64,000 nucleotides of DNA from an uncultured Clostridia bacterium (GTDB taxonomy: Bacteria; Bacillota; Peptococcia; Peptococcales; Peptococcaceae): positions 124,001 through 188,000 of the forward strand of contig CALXUG010000001.1 of the NCBI GenBank assembly GCA_944391625.1, given 5' to 3'. Numbering within the stretch: the first letter of the stretch is position 1; each line of letters starts with the position of its first letter. The notes under the pieces are model-generated. The model was not told where the DNA came from, made no database searches, and saw nothing but the letters and a program-made list of their open reading frames with translations. Both the position numbers and the translations under genes were made by a program. Shown one piece after another: positions 7,196 to 15,305 of this stretch.

Positions 7196-8563
7196 ATGAC
7201 AACACAAATTTTTCAGGTACGCTATAATCCCATGCAACTAACATCTATCCCTGCATTTATGAATATCAACGGCACATTTCGACAGGGTAGCAAAGATGTA
7301 TTTTTTCTGCGTCTGATTGGTTGTGTTACGCAAGAGGCTTTGCTGCAAGACATCGCATATATAGATGCACGAATGCAGCAAAATACAAGCAGCGTTCTGC
7401 GTATTCTGCAATTTCCTGATTTACCCACACTAGAGCAGCTGCCTTACGATATGATCCAATGGGAGTGTCCCCAGCAGCTTTTGCGTTACCATAGTCCATC
7501 CCCGCTGCTGCAGCAAACTATACAGCAGCATTTGGCAGCGTTACCCCAATTATATAAAACTTATTATCCAGCTTCCAGTCAATCCATGCTGAAAAACTTT
7601 ATTATAAAAATTTTGTTCTGGTGTGACCACTTCTTTCCAACATTGTTTACTCAATGGGATATCCGCCGTTCGGTAAAATTTATATGCAGCGGTCCGTTAA
7701 AAAAACAGGAATATTTATTCTGCTTTTTATTAACGCAGTTGGGCGTGGATGTACTCTACCTCAATCCAGAACAGGATTTGACACTGGAGCCTGCTTTACT
7801 GCAACTTTCTGCTCTGATTCAACAGCCACAACGTCTTGCTGTTGCCATCCCTGCGCCATCAACAAAAGCAATATGTAAAGAAAAACCACCTGTTATCCAA
7901 GCGGAACCAATACAAACACCGGTAGCATCAGCGGAGATGTCACCAACAGCCCGACAGCCGGCTTCTGCCATAAAACCGGACAGCGCTGCCGAAAAATCTT
8001 TTGAAGAACTGGCGATGTTGGCTTCTTCGGTGGTTATGATCGAAGTGTTGGACAACCAAGGAACCTGTTTTAAAACTGGCTCCGGTATTTTAGTTCATCC
8101 CCAGGGATACATTTTAACCAATTTTCATGTAGTTTCTGACAGCAGTCATTATCGCATCAACCTGGAAGGGGAAACAGAAAGTTATTCCTGTCATGATATC
8201 GTCAAGTACAACTATATTTATGATTTAGCTTTGCTGCGCATTGACCACCCCTGTCAGCCGTTGTCTGTCTATCAGGGAGAAAAATCATTGATTCGCGGAC
8301 AAAAAGTGGTGGCTATCGGCAGTCCCTTAGGCTTGTTTAATTCTGTTTCCGATGGTATTATTTCCGGTTTTCGCACCATTCATGATACCAATATGATTCA
8401 ATTTACAGCACCCACTTCGCCAGGCAGCTCCGGCGGTGCGCTGCTCAATATGCAGGGCGAAGTAATTGGTATTTGTACCGCTGGCATTCAGGAAGGGCAA
8501 AATTTAAATCTGGCAGTGGAACACCAGACCATTCTCTCCTTTTTAAGCGGCTTCCTTCCGTAA
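7196..8563 (+). CDS. YceG-like segment fused to trypsin-like serine protease
   Basis: A 455-residue protein with two parts. Residues about 130-200 (MLKNFIIKILFWCDHFF, then KFICSGPLKKQEYLFCFLL, then GVDVLYLNP) match the repeated YceG-like motif also present in the protein at 15306-17585. A Pro/Ala-rich linker (about 215-265) follows. Residues about 270-455 form an HtrA/trypsin-like protease with His311 (LTNFHVV), Asp343 (YDLALL) and Ser412 (SPGSSGG). No signal peptide or membrane segment is evident and no PDZ domain follows, so I expect a cytosolic protease. It faces the Ter operon across a shared hairpin. The protease call is firm. The YceG relationship is by eye. Confidence 0.85.
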   Translation: MTTQIFQVRYNPMQLTSIPAFMNINGTFRQGSKDVFFLRLIGCVTQEALLQDIAYIDARMQQNTSSVLRILQFPDLPTLEQLPYDMIQWECPQQLLRYHSPSPLLQQTIQQHLAALPQLYKTYYPASSQSMLKNFIIKILFWCDHFFPTLFTQWDIRRSVKFICSGPLKKQEYLFCFLLTQLGVDVLYLNPEQDLTLEPALLQLSALIQQPQRLAVAIPAPSTKAICKEKPPVIQAEPIQTPVASAEMSPTARQPASAIKPDSAAEKSFEELAMLASSVVMIEVLDNQGTCFKTGSGILVHPQGYILTNFHVVSDSSHYRINLEGETESYSCHDIVKYNYIYDLALLRIDHPCQPLSVYQGEKSLIRGQKVVAIGSPLGLFNSVSDGIISGFRTIHDTNMIQFTAPTSPGSSGGALLNMQGEVIGICTAGIQEGQNLNLAVEHQTILSFLSGFLP

Positions 8564-8761
8564 TCATCATGATTCCGTAACAAGTATTCCGATAACGATC
8601 ATTCTGATTTTTATGGTAGAAGCTTTAAATACTTTACTGAGGCAGAAAGTTTTCCCTGCCTCTTTTCTTTCTATTTTCCCAGTCATTGGCTAAAAAACAA
8701 GGAACCGATTGATCGCGTTATTTATAAAAACACTATATAACTTACAGTCTTAACAATAAAA

Positions 8762-8802
8762 GAGCGTTTACGCTATCTGATAACAAGATAACGCAAACGC
8801 TC
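8762..8802. terminator. bidirectional terminator between convergent genes
   Basis: A 17-nt arm (8762-8778) pairs with 8786-8802 at 15 of 17 positions, with A-rich flank on the left and TTTT on the right. It should end transcription of the protease gene (+) and of the HAD end of the Ter operon (-). The rest of the 258-bp gap (8564-8821) shows no gene. Confidence 0.75.
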
Positions 8803-8821
8803 TTTTCTATATTGCTTGTCT

Positions 8822-9586
8822 TCAAATATGGTGCTGCAAATATTGCAACATTTCCTCTGCCAGCAACCGTCCTTCGGCAACCAAATATTGATTGGATTGC
8901 CCAGAAAGATGACTGGCTAATTTTTCCGGCGCAAAAGCAAAATCAGCAGCCTGCAACATGGGTACATCAAACGTACTGTCTCCGGCAGCCCAAATGTAAC
9001 TCTGTGGATATTGCTGGCGAATCCGCTGTACCACCGCTCCCTTGGTCAAGGTACAGGGCAGGACATAAACCTTGGCACCATGCAGCAGTATCTGTACCTG
9101 ATTCAAATCCAGCACTGCTTCTAACTGCTGCCGTAACTGTTCCGGCACAGAACTTTTGGTATATAAAAACAAACCATCAATACACTTTACCGGCAATAAC
9201 CGATCTGTATGTTGTTCCAATAATACCTGCGCCTGTTGCAGTGCGGATTCAGCCGAAGCAATTCTATCCAAACTTTCCTGATACCATTGAGGTTCAATCC
9301 GACCATTTACCAGCAAAACTCCTCCATTAGCCATGAAAGCATAGGGAGGCTGCCATGCAGGCAATAACCGAATTCGCTGGTATTGAGCAATAGAACGGGT
9401 GGTGCAGGGAATCACCGGCAGCTTTTGCCGTACCAACTCCAAAAGCTGCTGTGATTTTCTGGTCATAAAAGAAATCTGCTTTCCTTCATACCATTCTACA
9501 TGTTCTCGCTGGACACCAATATCCCGCCGATGGGAATAGATTAGTGTATTGTCTAAATCAGTTAAAAGAAGCTGCAACAGGCACAC
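8822..9586 (-). CDS. HAD-superfamily phosphatase of the Ter cluster
   Basis: A 254-residue HAD hydrolase: motif I LLTDLDNTL near the N-terminus (nucleophile Asp, acid Asp two residues later), a motif II-type Thr (CTTRS), a Lys in the cap/linker region, and motif III/IV AAGDSTFDVPML. It resembles Cof/sucrose-phosphatase-like members with a C2 cap. A HAD phosphatase is a regular member of the Ter biosynthetic module, where it is proposed to remove a phosphate from a nucleotide-like intermediate. GTG (9586) or TTG (9577, GAGAGG 8 nt upstream) could be the start. It lies 22 bp after the ATPase gene and is the last gene of the leftward run. Confidence 0.85.
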   Translation of the reverse strand: MCLLQLLLTDLDNTLIYSHRRDIGVQREHVEWYEGKQISFMTRKSQQLLELVRQKLPVIPCTTRSIAQYQRIRLLPAWQPPYAFMANGGVLLVNGRIEPQWYQESLDRIASAESALQQAQVLLEQHTDRLLPVKCIDGLFLYTKSSVPEQLRQQLEAVLDLNQVQILLHGAKVYVLPCTLTKGAVVQRIRQQYPQSYIWAAGDSTFDVPMLQAADFAFAPEKLASHLSGQSNQYLVAEGRLLAEEMLQYLQHHI

Positions 9587-9607
9587 CTCTCTTTCCGTTT
9601 ACCCTCG

Positions 9608-12271
9608 TTATGCCTGTTTTCTGTTGACAATCAGCTTACGAACTACATCCACTGGAATCATGGTAGCCGCTAACAGCAGCACCAATACCCAGCCTTGCCA
9701 ACCAAACGGTACACAACTAAACATAGCGCCAATCCACTGGAATGGTGCCAATGCCACTAAACCGGAGTTAACAATCAAGAATTGTACACCCAGAATAATG
9801 AAAAATACTTTCATAAAACCAGTGTTTTCATTTAGCCCTTTGAAAATGGCAAAGCCGTCATCACGGACATTAAAACCATTAAACAAAGCACTGGCAATAA
9901 ACAAAACAAAGTAAGCGCTGAGCAGCTGGGCTTCGTTATCAAAAAATCCACGGAATACATCCAGTTTCAGATAAGCAAAGCTCAACACAGTAAGCCACAG
10001 ACCCATGGTTACAATCTGCGCCATCATGGCCTTGCTGACAATGGCTTCATCTCTCTGCCGTGGTTTTTCCCGCATATATTTTTCCATAGCAGGTTCATTC
10101 CCCAACATAATAGCACCCAAGCCATCCATTACCAAATTAACAAACAGCAGATGGGTTACTTTCAATGGTTCTTCAATACCGAAGAACGGTGCTAACGCAC
10201 TGACTACAACAGCGGCAACGTTAATCACCAACTGGAATTTACAGAATTTCAGGATATTATGATAAATGGTACGGCCATACCAGATGGCATCTTTTATGGA
10301 TTTAAAGTTATCATCCAAAATTACAATTTTACCAGCTTCCTTGGCAGCCTCTGTACCGCTGCCCATAGCAAACCCTACATCGGCCCGTTTTAAAGCAGGA
10401 GAGTCATTTACACCGTCGCCAGTCATACCAACTACCAGATTCATTTCCTGACACAGCCGAACCATACGGGACTTATCAGTTGGCAGTGCACGGGCAATCA
10501 CACGAATTTCTGGAATGATGGCCTTTACTTCTTCGTCAGACATCTGATTCAGTTCCATAGAAGTCAAAGCGCGGTCTGTTGCTTCTTTCATCAATCCTGC
10601 ATCTTTCGCAATGGCAACCGCTGTTTCCAAACGGTCTCCAGTAATCATAACAACCTGAATGCCTGCCTGCTGCACTTCTTCAATGGCTTCTTTGGCCTCC
10701 GCACGCACATCATCACGAATACCAACCAGACCAATCAATACCAGATCGTCATGAATCATATTTTCCTGCATAGCTTGCTCAGAATATCCAAAAGCCAATA
10801 CCCGCATTGCTTTGGAAGCTAAACTATCAATTTTGCGGTTTAAGTCATCTAAGTTCAATGGCTGTTTTTCACCATTTTCGTCCAGATAGTATTTTGCACG
10901 GGCTGTCAATCGTTCCGGCGCACCTTTATAAACAGTTTTTCCCAAAGCGCTGATATACGCCTGACTAAATTTATTGGTAGAATTAAAGCCCTGAGACATG
11001 GTAACTGTGTATGTGGTATCACTATACAGCATATTGTAGGTATCTTCACCGATAAATTTCATCAATGCCTGATCGGTAGCATTCCCGCCGATAACATGAT
11101 GATTGGCATCATACATGGCTGCTGTATTTTTACAAATAGCAAAATCCAACAACCCTTTTACTTTGTTATGGTTGCGCAGTTCCTGTAGAGGGATTGTTTT
11201 GCCATCAGCAGTAAAAAATTCCACTACTTCCAGCATACCTTTGGTAATGGTTCCTGTTTTATCACTGAACAGAATATTTAAAGAACCAGCGGTTTCAATC
11301 CCTTCCGCTTTTCGTACCAATACGTTATGATCCAACATTTTACTGGTATTTTGCATCAACACCAGAGAAATCATCAAAGGCAGACCTTCCGGCACCGCAC
11401 ATACAATGATAACTACCGCCAAAGATACAGCTTCAATCATATCTTTCAAAATTGTAGCCCAGCCCAAAGCCAGATAAGCTTCTGGACCACCAGCGTTCAT
11501 GACAAAAAAGACTACATAAAGAAGAGCTATCACGATTGCACCCACATAACCAAATCGGGAGATTTGACTGGCCAGTTTGGATAATTTCACTTTCAATGGT
11601 GAATCCGGTTCATCTTCCTGCATTTCTTCAGCCATTTTACCCATCATGGTTGCTAAACCTACCCGGCGCACATCCAATACGCCTTCTCCATCAAATACAA
11701 TGGCGCCGCGGAACAGGGAATAGCCGTCCACAAAAGTATCCCCGGTGATCTCCTCACTCATCTGCACAGTCGGCTCTGCCGCTGTTTTCTTACATTCCTC
11801 TGTTTCCCCGTTCAATGCCGCATTGTTAACCCGCAAATCCCCATGAATCAACACACCATCGGCCGGAATTTTATCACCTGACTGCAACAGGACTTTATCA
11901 CCTACAACTACATCATCTACATCAATGACTGTAATCATACCATTGCGATAAACTTTGCACTGTTCTTTTTTGGTACTGTCTTTTAATTCACGATATTTTG
12001 TATCACTGGCCACGCCTGTTTTGGCAGAAACAACTGCTACGATCAAAACAGCCACAATGGTTCCTACCGGCTCATAAATTTCAGCATAGCCAAAGAAAAA
12101 CATCACAATCATCAAAGCGGCAATCACCAACAAAATTCTAATCATGGGGTCGCCAAATGTCTCTTTAAATTCCTGCCAAAAGGTGGTGGGTTCTGAATCC
12201 GGTATGACGTTGGAGCCATGCTGCGCACGAGACTGTTCAACCTCTTGGTCTGATAAACCTTTCCATTCCAT
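9608..12271 (-). CDS. P-type cation ATPase, type IIB (Ca2+-transporting)
   Basis: An 887-residue P-type ATPase. Motifs: cation N-domain at the N-terminus, TGE-type actuator region (NGETEE), PEGLPL in the membrane, SDKTGTITKG with the phosphorylated Asp, the KGAPE nucleotide-binding motif, TGDGVNDSPALKRADVG hinge, and a C-terminal block of four or more membrane segments. It should pump Ca2+ (possibly Mn2+) out of the cytosol. ATG 12271 is preferred over a TTG ten codons upstream because AGGA precedes it. A gap of about 110 bp separates it from terD. Its place in the run links cation balance to the Ter proteins, many of which bind Ca2+. Confidence 0.93.
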   Translation of the reverse strand: MEWKGLSDQEVEQSRAQHGSNVIPDSEPTTFWQEFKETFGDPMIRILLVIAALMIVMFFFGYAEIYEPVGTIVAVLIVAVVSAKTGVASDTKYRELKDSTKKEQCKVYRNGMITVIDVDDVVVGDKVLLQSGDKIPADGVLIHGDLRVNNAALNGETEECKKTAAEPTVQMSEEITGDTFVDGYSLFRGAIVFDGEGVLDVRRVGLATMMGKMAEEMQEDEPDSPLKVKLSKLASQISRFGYVGAIVIALLYVVFFVMNAGGPEAYLALGWATILKDMIEAVSLAVVIIVCAVPEGLPLMISLVLMQNTSKMLDHNVLVRKAEGIETAGSLNILFSDKTGTITKGMLEVVEFFTADGKTIPLQELRNHNKVKGLLDFAICKNTAAMYDANHHVIGGNATDQALMKFIGEDTYNMLYSDTTYTVTMSQGFNSTNKFSQAYISALGKTVYKGAPERLTARAKYYLDENGEKQPLNLDDLNRKIDSLASKAMRVLAFGYSEQAMQENMIHDDLVLIGLVGIRDDVRAEAKEAIEEVQQAGIQVVMITGDRLETAVAIAKDAGLMKEATDRALTSMELNQMSDEEVKAIIPEIRVIARALPTDKSRMVRLCQEMNLVVGMTGDGVNDSPALKRADVGFAMGSGTEAAKEAGKIVILDDNFKSIKDAIWYGRTIYHNILKFCKFQLVINVAAVVVSALAPFFGIEEPLKVTHLLFVNLVMDGLGAIMLGNEPAMEKYMREKPRQRDEAIVSKAMMAQIVTMGLWLTVLSFAYLKLDVFRGFFDNEAQLLSAYFVLFIASALFNGFNVRDDGFAIFKGLNENTGFMKVFFIILGVQFLIVNSGLVALAPFQWIGAMFSCVPFGWQGWVLVLLLAATMIPVDVVRKLIVNRKQA

Positions 12272-12380
12272 AATAAACTCAATTCCTTTTCTGTTATTCA
12301 ATGTAATAAGTTAGAGATAGAAAAAGAAAAAACAACCTGGTTTCTTCTTTTCTGTGCAATACTGCAATCTGTTTGCTTTA

Positions 12381-12968
12381 TTATGCAAATCGGTTTGCCA
12401 GCTGACCCAATTGAATATCCTGAGTACCACTGCCGATAGCATTGAACTTCCATTCATCATTATGACGATATACCTCACCAAAAATCATAGCAGTCATACC
12501 GCTGTAATCATCTGTCAGGTTATATCTGCACAGTTCCTGATCGTTTCTGGCATCCATGATCCGAATAAATGCATTTTGAATCATACCAAAATGCTGTTTG
12601 CGCTTATCAGCCTGATAGATATTCACTACCAATACAATACGGTCATATTCTGCGGGTACTTGCCCCAATTCAATCATAATCTGTTCATCATCACCAGCGC
12701 CAGCACCGGTCAGATTATCACCCATATGCACAACTGTATTAGATTTATGTTTCAGATTGCCAAAATAAACAATGTCTTCTGTACCGCGCAGTTTGCCTTC
12801 TTTCAAAACAAAAGCAGAAGCATCACAGTCAACAGATTGCGATTTTGCAGCAAAAAAACCTTTTTTCTGCGGAACTTCATCCCAACCCAAACCTACAATC
12901 ACTTTGTTCAGACCGGCATTATCTTTCGTTAAACTAACTTTTTGACCTTTTTGTAAGCTTACTCCCAT
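12381..12968 (-). CDS. TerD-family protein, divergent copy
   Basis: 195 residues, beta-sandwich TerD family, the most divergent of three tandem copies. The N-terminus [20 protein letters not shown] is typical. The first Ca2+-ligand segment, usually DLDTSAFLL, is here VDCDASAFVL and follows an insertion (QKKGFFAAKSQS). The second acidic loop [15 protein letters not shown] is mostly conserved. TerD proteins are cytosolic Ca2+-binding proteins implicated in tellurite, phage and envelope stress resistance. The C-terminus lacks the YQGGLAALC motif of the other copies (SGTQDIQLGQLANRF instead), so this paralogue may have a different partner or metal affinity. Confidence 0.92.
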   Translation of the reverse strand: MGVSLQKGQKVSLTKDNAGLNKVIVGLGWDEVPQKKGFFAAKSQSVDCDASAFVLKEGKLRGTEDIVYFGNLKHKSNTVVHMGDNLTGAGAGDDEQIMIELGQVPAEYDRIVLVVNIYQADKRKQHFGMIQNAFIRIMDARNDQELCRYNLTDDYSGMTAMIFGEVYRHNDEWKFNAIGSGTQDIQLGQLANRFA

Positions 12969-12980
12969 AACTGTTCCTCC

Positions 12981-13562
12981 TTAGTCTACGTCTACACCAT
13001 AATTTGCACACAATGCTGCCAAACCACCTTGGTAACCACTGCCAATGGCATTGAACTTCCACTCGTCATTATGACGATATAATTCACCGAACACTATCGC
13101 AGTTTCAATAGAAAAGTCTTCTCCTAAATCATAACGAATTAATTCTTCCCCATTGTCTTTGTTGTAAATACGAATAAAAGCATTGGCTACTTGACCGAAA
13201 TTCTGCCGTCTGGCTTCCCCATCATAAATGGTTACGGTAAAAGCAATACGACTGATATTTGCCGGTATCAATGACAAATCCAATACAATCTGCTCATCAT
13301 CGCCATCACCGGCGCCGGTCAGATTATCACCCAGATGGGTAACTGCACCACTGGCATGCTGTAAATTTCCGTAAAACACAAAGTCACCGCTGTTGCTTGC
13401 TTTTCCTGCTTCTGTCAGCAAGAACGCCGCTGTGTCCAAATCAAAAGCGCCGCCTGTGTCATATCGGTTGATATCCCAACCCAGACCTACTACAACATCC
13501 TTTAATCCCGGATTTCCCTTTGTCAAACTAACTTTTTGTCCTTTTGTCAAACAAACACCCAT
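12981..13562 (-). CDS. terD: TerD-family Ca2+-binding stress protein
   Basis: 193 residues. It has the canonical TerD features: [16 protein letters not shown] start, [20 protein letters not shown] with the first acidic cluster, [17 protein letters not shown] as the second, and the terminal [20 protein letters not shown] followed by GGLAALC. Spacing to its neighbours is 12 bp on both sides, so it is co-transcribed with the other two copies. The family folds as a beta-sandwich binding two Ca2+ ions. How it protects cells is not settled. The symbol is given on family level only. Confidence 0.95.
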   Translation of the reverse strand: MGVCLTKGQKVSLTKGNPGLKDVVVGLGWDINRYDTGGAFDLDTAAFLLTEAGKASNSGDFVFYGNLQHASGAVTHLGDNLTGAGDGDDEQIVLDLSLIPANISRIAFTVTIYDGEARRQNFGQVANAFIRIYNKDNGEELIRYDLGEDFSIETAIVFGELYRHNDEWKFNAIGSGYQGGLAALCANYGVDVD

Positions 13563-13574
13563 TTTTTATCTCTC

Positions 13575-14156
13575 CTATTCTGCATCGATTCCATAATTAG
13601 CGCATAATGCTGCCAGGCCGCCCTGATAACCGCTGCCAATGGCATTAAATTTCCACTCCCCATTATGACGGTACAATTCGCCTACAACCATAGCTGTTTC
13701 AATGGAGAAATCTTCACCCAAATCGTAACGAACCAATTCTTCATTGGTTTCGGCATTCACCAGACGAATAAAAGCATTGGATACCTGTCCAAAATTCTGC
13801 CGTCTGGATTCTGCATCATAAATAGTTACGGTAAAGGCAATACGGCTGATATTTGCCGGTACTTTTGGCAATTCAACCATAATCTGTTCATCATCCCCAT
13901 CTCCTGCGCCAGTTCGATTATCGCCCAAATGAGTTACTGAACCGCTGGGATGTTCCAAATTACTGTAAAATACAAAATCAGTGTCGCTGGTTACCTTGCC
14001 ATTGTCTGCTACTAAAAAAGCAGATGTATCCAAGTCAAAATCTACACCGGAATCAAACTGATTAATGTCCCAGCCCAATCCCACCATCACATTTTTTAAG
14101 CCTGGATTTGTTTTCGTTAAATCTACTTTTTGTCCTTTTGTTAAACTAATCGGCAT
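13575..14156 (-). CDS. terD: TerD-family Ca2+-binding stress protein
   Basis: 193 residues from ATG 14156 ([20 protein letters not shown]), which has AAAGGAG 9 nt upstream; two in-frame upstream codons are worse starts. It is very close to the copy at 12981-13562, including [27 protein letters not shown] (Arg instead of Leu in the loop) and the [16 protein letters not shown] end. The three copies probably arose by tandem duplication, this pair most recently. It lies directly after telA (15 bp), a frequent TelA-TerD neighbourhood. Confidence 0.95.
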   Translation of the reverse strand: MPISLTKGQKVDLTKTNPGLKNVMVGLGWDINQFDSGVDFDLDTSAFLVADNGKVTSDTDFVFYSNLEHPSGSVTHLGDNRTGAGDGDDEQIMVELPKVPANISRIAFTVTIYDAESRRQNFGQVSNAFIRLVNAETNEELVRYDLGEDFSIETAMVVGELYRHNGEWKFNAIGSGYQGGLAALCANYGIDAE

Positions 14157-14171
14157 ATCCATCAACTCCTT

Positions 14172-15302
14172 TTACAAATTTGTATGGTACTGTTTATTAA
14201 AATCCTCTTTGATGGCATTTAAACGAGCCTGGTCTTCCAGACGCTGTTGTTTGGCATTTTCCTGAATTTGTCGTGTTTCCTCAATACCGGATACGATGGT
14301 CCTCCAGGTTGTTTCCAATGTTTCAATCTTGATAGAACTGCCGGAAGCCATAGCCGCTGTTGCTTTGGACTGTTCCACAGTATTGCGGGCATTTTTTAAC
14401 AGCATTTCATTGGTTTTTTCATCCAATGCCGACATAGCCTCAGCCTGTATTTTCTGCCGTTTTAATAAAATAGCCTGCGCCAATGCCTGTTTGAAAACCG
14501 GCAGTGTGATGATAAATGCTGAATTGATCTTCCGCACCAGATTCATATTACTAAACTGCATGGTTTTAATCATAGGAATAGACTGAATGGCTACATTTTC
14601 TGCAATGCGCAGATCATGGGTACGCTGCTCTAACATGGTTTTTGCCTGTTCTAAAGCGGTCAGTTCAAACTGAATGGACTGGTCACCGCTGGCATATAAG
14701 TCCTGCTGACGCTGTTCAATGTAAGCCTCCAGTTCACCAATTCCCTGTTCCCCTGCCAAAATATATTTGACCAACTCATGATAATAATTGACATTGGACT
14801 GAAACAAATCTTCCAATTTTTGATTGGAGGTTTTGATTTCTGCTTCATATTGTTTCAGCTTAACATAAATTTTATCTACTTCGTCTCCCATTGTTTTGTA
14901 TTTATCCAATATTTTATCCAGCTGTTTGCGCAAACCACCGAACAATTTTCCAAAGAATCCCGGATCATCTTTAATTTCATCAATATCAAAACGATCCATA
15001 ATTTTTGCCAGCAGATTGAGCATCTCACTGGATTCATCAATCTGATTCATATTCATACTGTTCAATACCACATCAGATGTTTTTGAAATCTGTTCCGCAA
15101 CAGCGCTGCCAAAGGTGACAATGGTATTCAAATCATCTACCACAATCTGACTTGTCAGCGCATCTACCTCAGCTGAATTTACATATTTTTGATTTAACTG
15201 CGCTCTGTCTGCCGCAATATCATAAGGCTCTACTTCCAATTCAACAGTAGCAGGTACAGCAACAGACGAATTACTGTTTTTTTGCCCAAAATCAATGGCC
15301 AT
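14172..15302 (-). CDS. telA: TelA-family toxic anion resistance protein
   Basis: A 376-residue, almost entirely helical protein. The middle has the TelA hallmark series: FFGKLFGGLRKQLDKILDKY, then a coiled coil (KIYVKLKQYEAEIKTSNQKL), a central NYYHELVKYILAGEQGI segment, and a C-terminal helix bundle (LPVFKQALAQAILLKRQ). TelA proteins occur with TerD in Ter loci and are associated with resistance to tellurite, bacteriocins and cell-envelope stress. The mechanism is unknown. No membrane segments are seen. It begins 3 bp after the YceG-like stop, so the two are translationally linked. Confidence 0.95.
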   Translation of the reverse strand: MAIDFGQKNSNSSVAVPATVELEVEPYDIAADRAQLNQKYVNSAEVDALTSQIVVDDLNTIVTFGSAVAEQISKTSDVVLNSMNMNQIDESSEMLNLLAKIMDRFDIDEIKDDPGFFGKLFGGLRKQLDKILDKYKTMGDEVDKIYVKLKQYEAEIKTSNQKLEDLFQSNVNYYHELVKYILAGEQGIGELEAYIEQRQQDLYASGDQSIQFELTALEQAKTMLEQRTHDLRIAENVAIQSIPMIKTMQFSNMNLVRKINSAFIITLPVFKQALAQAILLKRQKIQAEAMSALDEKTNEMLLKNARNTVEQSKATAAMASGSSIKIETLETTWRTIVSGIEETRQIQENAKQQRLEDQARLNAIKEDFNKQYHTNL

Positions 15303-15305
15303 ATA

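Noticed and set aside
12354-14265. Several plus-strand frames opposite the terD genes
   Set aside because: They repeat because terD copies are similar, which creates similar shadows; no ribosome sites or coherent proteins.
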